Below, piece after piece: positions 1-5,363 of a stretch of DNA of 7,259 nucleotides. Source of the stretch: Candidatus Hydrogenedentota bacterium (lineage in GTDB: Bacteria > Hydrogenedentota > Hydrogenedentia > Hydrogenedentales > SLHB01); contig JAJDAB010000003.1 in assembly GCA_029262095.1 (NCBI GenBank), forward strand, positions 1 through 7,259, read 5' to 3'. How positions within the stretch are numbered: the stretch's first letter is position 1; every line of letters starts with the position of its first letter. The position numbers were made by a program, and so were the translations under genes. The notes under the pieces were generated by a model. The model was not told the origin of the DNA, searched no databases, and saw nothing but the letters and a program-made list of their open reading frames with translations.

Positions 1-1
1 G

Positions 2-367
2 GTGCGGGAAATTTGCCCGAAGTGCAAGGAAGAGTACGAGCCGGAACTTGAAAGTTTACTTGAGATGGGCATTTCCGAGGCCGAGGCGCATGGCCGCACC
101 GCGTTCCGTGGCCTTGGTTGCGACTATTGTCAGAACCGAGGGTATTACGGCCGGACGGGGATTTTTGAACTCATGGTGATGAGTCCGGAGATTCAAGAGA
201 TGACATTGCAAGGCGTTGATTCGAATGTGATCAAGAAAGAAGCACGCCGGTTAGGCATGCGGACGTTGCGCGAAGACGGCGCATCGAAAGCGTTCAATGG
301 TTATACGACGGTTGAAGAAGTATTGCGCGTTACGCGAGATGATATTCTCGACGAAGCGTCGGATTGA
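2..367 (+). CDS. gspE: GspE, T2SS assembly ATPase, C-terminal part (5' end missing)
   Basis: This is the C-terminal 121 residues of the cytoplasmic secretion ATPase GspE, which powers pseudopilus assembly and docks on GspL. The sequence shows the zinc-binding tetracysteine motif of the GspE/PilB family: CPKC (residues 5-8 of the visible part) and CDYC (40-43), followed by GYYGRTGIFELMV and the C-terminal GYTTVEEVLRVTRDD typical of the family. The Walker A and B boxes lie upstream, outside the window. The GTG at base 2 is an internal valine, not a start: family members read (L)VR-x-(L/I)C-x-x-C here. The loop between the cysteine pairs is 31 residues, about the family length (29 in Vibrio EpsE, from memory). 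PilB of type IV pili is the alternative, but the GspK/L/M neighbours make GspE the better call. The gene ends 74 bases before gspF. Confidence 0.95.
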   Translation: MREICPKCKEEYEPELESLLEMGISEAEAHGRTAFRGLGCDYCQNRGYYGRTGIFELMVMSPEIQEMTLQGVDSNVIKKEARRLGMRTLREDGASKAFNGYTTVEEVLRVTRDDILDEASD

Positions 368-407
368 TGTCATGCGATTGGCTGTCTACTTTTCGGGCGC
401 GCTGAGC

Positions 408-434
408 GTTCACCCCAGTGAGACGTTGGGGAAC
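408..434 (+). other. Bulged hairpin overlapping the gspF ribosome binding site
   Basis: In the gspE-gspF gap, GTT (408-410) plus CCCCA (413-417) pairs with TGGGG (427-431) plus AAC (432-434). This gives an 8-bp stem with a 2-base bulge (CA, 411-412) and a 9-base loop (418-426). The right arm contains the GGGGAA that is the only plausible Shine-Dalgarno for gspF. There is no T-run after it, so it is not a rho-independent terminator. A role in masking the ribosome binding site is inference. The rest of the gap (368-407) shows no recognisable promoter or gene. Confidence 0.45.
428..433 (+). promoter_or_regulatory. Ribosome binding site deciding the gspF start
   Basis: GGGGAA lies 8 bases before the ATG at 442. 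It supports that ATG over the in-frame GTG at 418, which has no purine-rich site upstream and would add eight residues (VRRWGTSA) not expected before the conserved GspF N-terminus. Confidence 0.6.
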
Positions 435-441
435 TAGCGCT

Positions 442-1653
442 ATGCCAGTATTCGAATATCAAGCGATCGCGAAAACGGGTAAAACCGTCAAAGGCGTCAT
501 GGACGCCGATACGCCTGCCGGTGCTCGTCGTAAGTTGCGGGATCAATCGCTTCATCCCACTAAGATTTCCGAGTCATTCGAGAAGAAGAAAACGGGCGGT
601 GTCGATGCTGCCGCGGGTGGGCGCGTATCACAGCGTGACACCTCGCTGATGACCCGGCAACTGGCGGTGCTGTTGCATGCGGGTATGCCGTTGGTGGAAT
701 CGCTCAGCGCGCTTATCGAGCAAACGACGAATCCCCGGCTGAAAAAAACGATCTATGACATTCGCGACCGGGTCAATGAAGGGTCGCGCTTGGCCGATGC
801 GATGTCGCAACACAAACGCATTTTTTCGGAGTTGTACATCAATATGGTAGGCGCCGGGGAATCGAGCGGCGCGCTCGAAGCCGTATTGAAACGGTTGGCC
901 GATATTACTGAACGTCAAATGCGGCTCACGAGTAAGATTCGTGCGATGCTCGCGTATCCAATTCTGATGGCATTGGTTGGCGTCGGGATCGTTACGTTTC
1001 TGATGGCGTTTATCGTACCGAAAATCGTCGCCTTGTTTGTGAAACAAGATCGCGAACTCCCTGCGCTGACAAACGCGTTGATCTCGGTCACAGACTTTCT
1101 GCGGGAATGGTGGTGGCTGGTAGGGCTAACCGGGGTCGCTTTGTTTTTCCTGTGGCGCATGTGGGTTGCACGTCCCGAGGGCCGTATCGCCTGGGATCGT
1201 ATGAAACTTCGGTTGCCGTTGTTTGGCGACTTGTATCAAAAAGTCGTTTGCACACGTTTCGCGCGTACGATGGGTACGATGCTTGAAAGTGGCTTGACGA
1301 TGATGAACGCGCTCGACGTTGTGAAAACGGTCGTGCAGAATCGTCACATCGAGAAGATGTTGGATGAGGTGAAGTCCGGTGTGCGGAGCGGTCGCGACCT
1401 TGGTACGCCATTGAAAGAGACGGGCGAATTCCCACCGATGCTCATCCACATGGTTGAGTTGGGGCAGCGAAGTGGCGAGCTGGAAGACATGCTGCTGAAG
1501 GTGGCAGAAATCTATGACGAAGATGTGGAGCTTACGGTGAATGCCATCGTAAGTCTGCTTGAACCATTGATGATCGTGGTGATGGGTTTTGTCGTGGGCC
1601 TACTTGTCCTGGCCATTTTGCTGCCCATCTTCGACATGAGTACAGGAATATGA
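442..1653 (+). CDS. gspF: GspF, T2SS inner-membrane platform protein
   Basis: GspF (403 residues, the normal family length) is the polytopic inner-membrane platform of the T2SS, on which GspE and GspL act to extract and assemble pseudopilins. The N-terminus MPVFEYQAIAKTGKTVKGVM followed by ARRKLRDQSLHP is the characteristic GspF/PilC cytoplasmic opening. Two T2SF repeats are visible, each ending in the family signature: VGAGESSGALE at about 136-146 and VELGQRSGELE at about 338-348. Membrane segments are visible at about 173-198, 224-241 and 373-397. The start is the ATG at 442, chosen from the GGGGAA site and the conserved N-terminus. The stop (1651-1653) overlaps an ATG at 1650 that is in frame with gspG. 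PilC of type IV pili is the homologous alternative, excluded by the surrounding gsp genes. Confidence 0.97.
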   Translation: MPVFEYQAIAKTGKTVKGVMDADTPAGARRKLRDQSLHPTKISESFEKKKTGGVDAAAGGRVSQRDTSLMTRQLAVLLHAGMPLVESLSALIEQTTNPRLKKTIYDIRDRVNEGSRLADAMSQHKRIFSELYINMVGAGESSGALEAVLKRLADITERQMRLTSKIRAMLAYPILMALVGVGIVTFLMAFIVPKIVALFVKQDRELPALTNALISVTDFLREWWWLVGLTGVALFFLWRMWVARPEGRIAWDRMKLRLPLFGDLYQKVVCTRFARTMGTMLESGLTMMNALDVVKTVVQNRHIEKMLDEVKSGVRSGRDLGTPLKETGEFPPMLIHMVELGQRSGELEDMLLKVAEIYDEDVELTVNAIVSLLEPLMIVVMGFVVGLLVLAILLPIFDMSTGI

Positions 1654-1672
1654 CGGCGGACCGAATCCGCCG
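1654..1672 (+). other. Perfect 7-bp stem-loop between gspF and gspG
   Basis: CGGCGGA (1654-1660) and TCCGCCG (1666-1672) are exact reverse complements around the 5-base loop CCGAA. The stem begins at the first base after the gspF stop codon and ends 22 bases before the gspG start. The following bases (GGAAACGATAAGG) contain no T-run, so this is not a classical terminator. A role as an mRNA processing or stability element that raises expression of the major pseudopilin is inference. Confidence 0.6.
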
Positions 1673-1680
1673 GGAAACGA

Positions 1681-1687
1681 TAAGGAG
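1681..1687 (+). promoter_or_regulatory. Consensus Shine-Dalgarno of gspG
   Basis: TAAGGAG matches the 16S rRNA anti-Shine-Dalgarno over all seven bases and sits 7 bases before the ATG at 1695. It decides the gspG start against the in-frame ATG at 1650. Together with the gspL site it is one of the two strongest ribosome binding sites in the window, which fits the high copy number needed for the major pseudopilin. Confidence 0.85.
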
Positions 1688-1694
1688 CGAACCC

Positions 1695-2126
1695 ATGCAA
1701 ACGAAACGCACTCGACGCGCACGCGCGGGTTTCACGCTGATAGAGCTGATGGTGGTTATTGTGATTTTGGGCATGTTGGTGGCGTTGGTCGGTCCACGTC
1801 TGATCGGCCAGACTGACAAAGCCAAGGTGCAAGCGGCGAAGACGCAGATCGCGAATTTCAGCATGGCATTGAAATTGTACAAACTGGAATTTGGATCGTA
1901 TCCCACGAGTGGGGAAGGACTCGATCAATTAGTCAGCAATGGCAAAGAGAATTTCCTCGAACAAGACGCCGTTCCAAAGGATCCGTGGGATAACCCATTT
2001 ATGTACACGGCGCCCGGCTCGAATGGCCATGATTTCGAAATTGTCAGTTATGGGGATGACGGTTCGCCCGGCGGATCGGGCTACAGTGCAGACATCGAAA
2101 GTTGGAATCTAGCGGGAACCAGCTAG
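1695..2126 (+). CDS. gspG: GspG, major pseudopilin
   Basis: GspG (143 residues) is the major subunit of the periplasmic pseudopilus that pushes exoproteins out through the secretin. It has a short basic leader ending in RARAG, then the class III (type IV pilin-like) signal: cleavage by prepilin peptidase is predicted between Gly12 and Phe13 (AG^FTLIELMVVIVILG), with the conserved glutamate at mature position 5 (Glu17). The hydrophobic N-terminal helix covers about 13-34. GspG hallmarks follow: YKLEFGSYPTSGEGLDQLV (about 62-80), DPWDNPFMYTAPG (96-108) and the acidic C-terminal loop YGDDGSPGGSG (119-129) with SADIESWNL, which is the calcium-binding region in characterised GspG proteins. The ATG at 1695 is chosen over the in-frame ATG at 1650 because of the perfect Shine-Dalgarno and the normal leader length. 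It is followed after 6 bases by gspH. Confidence 0.97.
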   Translation: MQTKRTRRARAGFTLIELMVVIVILGMLVALVGPRLIGQTDKAKVQAAKTQIANFSMALKLYKLEFGSYPTSGEGLDQLVSNGKENFLEQDAVPKDPWDNPFMYTAPGSNGHDFEIVSYGDDGSPGGSGYSADIESWNLAGTS

Positions 2127-2132
2127 GCCACC

Positions 2133-2915
2133 ATGTCTGTCAAATCGAAACACGGATTCACGCTCATCGAATTGGTGATCGTTTCGGGACTCATTCTCTT
2201 AATAATGGGTCTTGCCGTTCCCTCGCTGTTGCCCGCATTCGCATTTAGCGAACTGGAAGGCGCGGCGCGTCATCTGTCCAGTTTCGGGCGATCGGCAGCC
2301 GCGTATGCCGGATTCAATGGTGAATACATTACCGTGAAAGTCGATCTCGATGCCGGGGAGTATTGGGCGGTCACATTACAGGATACGACACACGACCTGT
2401 TTGAAGATGATGAACCGGAAACAGAGGTCGACGAGCAGACGGCGTTGGCCGCATTGGTCGCATCGCAAACGGACGGTGGCACCGGCGGGGTGACGGAAGA
2501 AGCGATGATGATGGAACAGCGGTTCGAACGATTCTTTCGGAGGACGTTGGAAGCGCAAGCGAAGAACGTGCAACACGACGGATCGCTGTTCGACGATATT
2601 GGGCCGTTATTCGACGAAGAGTTTTCCCTACGTGATGAAGACGAAGAAGACGATCGGGAAGTTAAAGATGTGCTAATGCACCGTACGAAGCTGCCCAAGG
2701 ATGTCATTGTTGAATCGATGCTCGTGGGCAATGTCGAACACACGACCGGCATTGTGGAGATAGAGGTGTCGCCTCTGGGGCTTACGGATACGGTAACGTT
2801 CTACCTGTTGCGTGGCGAAGATAGGTACTACACGATCGTGTGGGACCCTATCACCGGGAGCACACGACTGAGCCGGGGCAAGGTCGAGACCGAAGAACGG
2901 GCGGATGCATCATGA
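2133..2915 (+). CDS. gspH: GspH, minor pseudopilin with a large acidic insertion
   Basis: This is a minor pseudopilin of the GspH/FimT family, thought to join the pseudopilus shaft to the GspI-J-K tip. The leader MSVKSKHG is followed by predicted cleavage at Gly8^Phe9 (FTLIELVIVSGLILL), with Glu13 as mature Glu5 and a hydrophobic helix over about 9-36. The GspH fold is recognisable on both sides of an insertion: GEYITVKVDLDAGEYWAVTL (63-82) before it, and KLPKDVIVESM (186-196), EIEVSPLGLTDTVTFYL (209-225) and YYTIVWDPITGSTRL (232-246) after it. Residues about 86-180 are additional and strongly acidic (8 of 11 residues in 91-101 and 11 of 18 in 161-178 are Asp/Glu). This makes the protein 260 residues where family members are usually about 150-200. 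There is no good Shine-Dalgarno; the ATG lies 6 bases after the gspG stop, so translation is probably coupled. The 3' end overlaps gspI by 4 bases. Confidence 0.9.
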   Translation: MSVKSKHGFTLIELVIVSGLILLIMGLAVPSLLPAFAFSELEGAARHLSSFGRSAAAYAGFNGEYITVKVDLDAGEYWAVTLQDTTHDLFEDDEPETEVDEQTALAALVASQTDGGTGGVTEEAMMMEQRFERFFRRTLEAQAKNVQHDGSLFDDIGPLFDEEFSLRDEDEEDDREVKDVLMHRTKLPKDVIVESMLVGNVEHTTGIVEIEVSPLGLTDTVTFYLLRGEDRYYTIVWDPITGSTRLSRGKVETEERADAS

Positions 2916-3289
2916 GCCCATCTCGCGCGGGATTCACGCTGCTCGAAGTTGTGGTTGCTCTGGCAATCCTCGGCACTTCAATGTTCGTCTTGTTGCAGAC
3001 GCATTTGAATGCGCTTAATGCGCATGGACGTCAAGAATCAAAAGTCATCATGAATCACCTGGTCGTGCAAGCATTGGGCCGCGCGGAGTTGGAAATTGCA
3101 GCGGGTACGCTCAGTGGCAGCAATGATTTTGGCGATCGCCTTGAAGGGTATTCTTACGAGTTCGATGCGCAATTTGTAGGCGAGTCATGGCCAAACCTGT
3201 ATGAAGTGACGGTCCGCATTGCGACACCGGACGAAACGGTGGACGCGTTTGTGACGACGCAACTGGTCTATGCAGGACGGCAATTGTGA
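2912..3289 (+). CDS. gspI: GspI, minor pseudopilin of the tip complex
   Basis: GspI (125 residues, normal for the family) nucleates the GspI-GspJ-GspK tip that starts pseudopilus assembly. The leader MSPSRAG precedes the predicted prepilin peptidase cleavage Gly7^Phe8. The mature start FTLLEVVVALAILG has Glu12 as mature Glu5 and is the typical GspI opening. The hydrophobic helix runs over about 8-28. The C-terminal half, with YEVTVRIATPD and the closing FVTTQLVYAGRQL, fits the small GspI beta domain. The ATG at 2912 overlaps the gspH stop as ATGA. A longer reading frame opens at 2840, but its extra 24 residues lie inside gspH and would spoil the leader. The stop overlaps the gspJ start as GTGA. 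Confidence 0.93.
   Translation: MSPSRAGFTLLEVVVALAILGTSMFVLLQTHLNALNAHGRQESKVIMNHLVVQALGRAELEIAAGTLSGSNDFGDRLEGYSYEFDAQFVGESWPNLYEVTVRIATPDETVDAFVTTQLVYAGRQL
3274..3277 (+). promoter_or_regulatory. Ribosome binding site supporting the GTG start of gspJ
   Basis: AGGA lies 8 bases before the GTG at 3286, inside the end of gspI. No ATG exists in this frame between there and the conserved AGFTLIEV signal, so this site supports the GTG start. Confidence 0.55.
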
Positions 3290-4245
3290 TACGCACGAAA
3301 AACATATCGGCAGGGTTCACCCTGATTGAAGTTTTGTTGGCAATTGCGATCTTAGCGGTGGTGGTGTCTATGGTGTACACAAGTTTCTCCAGTGTCACGA
3401 CAACCATTGGTGTGAGCCGGGTTAATTCCGAGGAACTTCGACTCCGGCAATTCCTTGAACGCAGTTTCCAAAACAACTTCGCGTCCGTTTATATGGATCA
3501 AGGACTCGGTTTGCCTGGCTATCAATTCATTGGCCTCAATGAAGACAGTCCCGACGGTCCGGTCGATTCGATTCGATTCGCGAGTTCCGCGTTAATGATG
3601 GGCGGAATGGCGCTGCCGGGCGATCTCAAAGAAGTCCGGTATGAAGTCTTGGGCGTGGAGGGTCGCATTGGCGATTTTAGTTTGCGCGATGATGTGGACG
3701 AAGACGCGGGACCGCAATTGCGTGCGACAGAGACGCCGTTGTCTGTGGCAAACCTGATGGCCCTCAGCGGTGATGTGGATGATCCCGAACGCGAATCCGA
3801 ATCCGATTCTGGTTTTGACGCGCCGACGTGGACCGTGCCGATTCGATCGTTCGACGTTCGTTACTACGATGGTGCCGAGTGGGTTGACGAATGGGACTCG
3901 GAAGTCGTCGGCCGGTTGCCGTGGAGCGTTCACGTGAAGGTGAATTTCGCGCGCACGGAAGCACAGATTGAAGAGGAAGAAAATGATCGCATTGACATCG
4001 AAGAATTTCCGGACTTCGAGATGGTGATTCCGTTGCCCGCGGGTATGGGGCGCATCCAAGACGCGCGCGAAATCGCGTCGATGGAAGCGCAACGCGATCT
4101 ACAATCGCGTCAACTGGCCGGTCAGCAGGGCACGATTCAAGCGGGCGGCGCAGCGGATACGGCTGATGGAACGCCATCGGCGGGCACCAGCGTGTTCGGT
4201 GTAAATTCTCGTGGTACGGATACCCCGCGAGTGCCTAAGCAATGA
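3286..4245 (+). CDS. gspJ: GspJ, minor pseudopilin with acidic loops and a C-terminal tail
   Basis: GspJ is a minor pseudopilin of the tip complex with GspI and GspK. Translation starts at a GTG overlapping the gspI stop (GTGA), with AGGA 8 bases upstream. The leader (residues 1-10, ending SAG) is followed by predicted cleavage Gly10^Phe11 and FTLIEVLLAIAILAVVVSMV, with Glu15 as mature Glu5. GspJ features include LRLRQFLERSF (51-61), the strand and loop PIRSFDVRYYDGAEWVDEWD (185-204) and LPWSVHVKVNF (211-221). At 319 residues it is much longer than the usual roughly 190-240. The excess lies in acidic loops (about 135-140, 163-178 and 225-245) and in a tail after about residue 254 that is rich in Gln, Ala, Gly, Thr and Ser and looks unstructured. 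The 3' end overlaps gspK as ATGA. Confidence 0.92.
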   Translation: MIRTKNISAGFTLIEVLLAIAILAVVVSMVYTSFSSVTTTIGVSRVNSEELRLRQFLERSFQNNFASVYMDQGLGLPGYQFIGLNEDSPDGPVDSIRFASSALMMGGMALPGDLKEVRYEVLGVEGRIGDFSLRDDVDEDAGPQLRATETPLSVANLMALSGDVDDPERESESDSGFDAPTWTVPIRSFDVRYYDGAEWVDEWDSEVVGRLPWSVHVKVNFARTEAQIEEEENDRIDIEEFPDFEMVIPLPAGMGRIQDAREIASMEAQRDLQSRQLAGQQGTIQAGGAADTADGTPSAGTSVFGVNSRGTDTPRVPKQ

Positions 4246-5363
4246 CGGCCAACGCAGACAGAAAACGTCGCAATCGCCGATCGGGACAAGACGGAATCGC
4301 ATTGCTGATCGCATTGCTATTCGTGGTGTTGTTGACGGTATTGGTCGTCGAATTTGTGTATGAGACTCAAGTTGAAGCGACGCATACGGCAGGGCACCAG
4401 CGCAGTACGGAGGCGATGTTGACCGCGAAGTCCGCGGTCGCGATGGGTCTGTCGATGCTTGAAGCCGACCTCATGCAGCAAGCGGGCGTCGTTCCCGGTC
4501 AGCAACAGAATGCCAATTCGGCCGCACAGAATTTTGGGGCCGGGTATGACGCGTACGACGAGTTTTGGGCTGCTGGCGTGCCGTTCCAAGAACGGAATGA
4601 AGCGGTCATGCAATGTTCGATCGCTGACGAATTTGGCAAGCTGAATCTGAACGCGTTGATCAACGTACAGACCGGGCAAGAACAATCAATCTTGATTGAA
4701 GCGTTACGTATTCTGTTTGAGTCCCGGGCGATCGAAGGCGACCCGGTCGATGCGATATTGGATTGGATCGACCTTGACGAATCGCCGAGACCGGGGGGCG
4801 TGGAGAGCGAATACTACCAGTCATTGGAATCGCCGTATGCGAGTAAGAACGGTCCAATGGATTCGATTGAAGAATTACTATTGATTCCGGGTATTACGCC
4901 GGACGCCTATTTTGGCGATCCGCTTAATGACCAATTGCCGCTGTCCGACCTATTGACGGTGCACGGCGATCGGTTTGGCGACATTAATCTCAACACGTCT
5001 CAGTGGGAATTGTTGGACGCGCTAGGTCTATCGATTGGGCAAAACGGGTTCGCCGATCTCATAATCGCAGAGCGCGAACAACAGCCCTTTGTCTTGAAAG
5101 AGGACTACACGTCGCGCGGCGTGCTACCAAAAGATCCGCTGCCCATGGAGGTTCCCCAGCAGGTGGACAATGAAACCGGTCCTGATCCCAATGCCATTCC
5201 GGTGCTTCGGACGGTCCCAGCGACGGTCGAGAGCAAGTGTTTCCGGTTACGTGGTCATGGAATCGCGGGCAGTACCAAAGTGCGGATCGACGCGTACGTG
5301 TGGCGCGATCCGGATGGTCTGGACGGCTTGTTCCGGGTTATTGATTGGAGGGTGCAACAGTGA
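4242..5363 (+). CDS. gspK: GspK, atypical pseudopilin at the pseudopilus tip
   Basis: GspK (373 residues) is the large minor pseudopilin that caps the tip. A basic leader ending RRSGQDG is followed by predicted cleavage Gly18^Ile19 (IALLIALLFVVLLTVLVVEF). Mature position 5 is Ile23 instead of Glu, which is the known hallmark of GspK. Family motifs are all present: ADEFGKLNLNAL (128-139), DPVDAILDWIDLDESPRPGG (167-186), then ESEYYQSLESPYASKNGPMD (188-207), the helical EELLLIPGIT (210-219), and FGDINLNTSQWELLDALGL (245-263), the second copy of the D/N-x-N-x-N pattern. Two cysteines, Cys125 and Cys333, could form a periplasmic disulfide (inference). The ATG overlaps the gspJ stop as ATGA with little Shine-Dalgarno, so translation is probably coupled. 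The stop overlaps the gspL GTG. Confidence 0.95.
   Translation: MTANADRKRRNRRSGQDGIALLIALLFVVLLTVLVVEFVYETQVEATHTAGHQRSTEAMLTAKSAVAMGLSMLEADLMQQAGVVPGQQQNANSAAQNFGAGYDAYDEFWAAGVPFQERNEAVMQCSIADEFGKLNLNALINVQTGQEQSILIEALRILFESRAIEGDPVDAILDWIDLDESPRPGGVESEYYQSLESPYASKNGPMDSIEELLLIPGITPDAYFGDPLNDQLPLSDLLTVHGDRFGDINLNTSQWELLDALGLSIGQNGFADLIIAEREQQPFVLKEDYTSRGVLPKDPLPMEVPQQVDNETGPDPNAIPVLRTVPATVESKCFRLRGHGIAGSTKVRIDAYVWRDPDGLDGLFRVIDWRVQQ
5347..5352 (+). promoter_or_regulatory. Ribosome binding site deciding the gspL GTG start
   Basis: GGAGGG lies 7 bases before the GTG at 5360, inside the end of gspK. It supports the GTG over the in-frame TTG at 5345, which would overlap the site itself. Confidence 0.75.

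Noticed and set aside
418..441. GTG at 418 as the gspF start
   Set aside because: It would add eight residues before the conserved MPVFEYQA opening, has no Shine-Dalgarno, and lies in the loop of the hairpin.
1654..1700. Rho-independent terminator after gspF
   Set aside because: The stem is followed by GGAAACGATAAGG with no run of T, and the operon plainly continues.
2..2126. Type IV pilus operon (pilB/pilC/pilA) instead of T2SS
   Set aside because: The pilin-like gene has the GspG C-terminal hallmarks and is followed by GspH, I, J, K, L and M. GspK without Glu5 and the following GspL and GspM are specific to T2SS.
2840..2911. ATG at 2840 as the gspI start
   Set aside because: It lies inside gspH and would add 24 residues to a leader that is normal from the ATG at 2912, which sits in a typical ATGA overlap.
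463..3139. Two GCGATCGC octamers (463 and 3132), the HIP1 word abundant in cyanobacteria
   Set aside because: Two copies are too few for HIP1 density, and most CGATCG copies here lack the flanking G and C. A full T2SS operon also does not suggest a cyanobacterium.
3564..3580. Tandem CGATT pentanucleotide, about 3.4 copies, within gspJ
   Set aside because: It encodes an ordinary VDSIRF segment without any repeat in the protein. It is short and fits the general taste of this DNA for GATTCG words, so it is probably chance.
3592..4092. Long antisense open frame (166 codons) opposite gspJ, and other antisense frames opposite most genes
   Set aside because: The opposite strand carries convincing gsp genes throughout. 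The antisense products are rich in Arg, Ser and His with no family motif or ribosome binding site, as expected for shadow frames.
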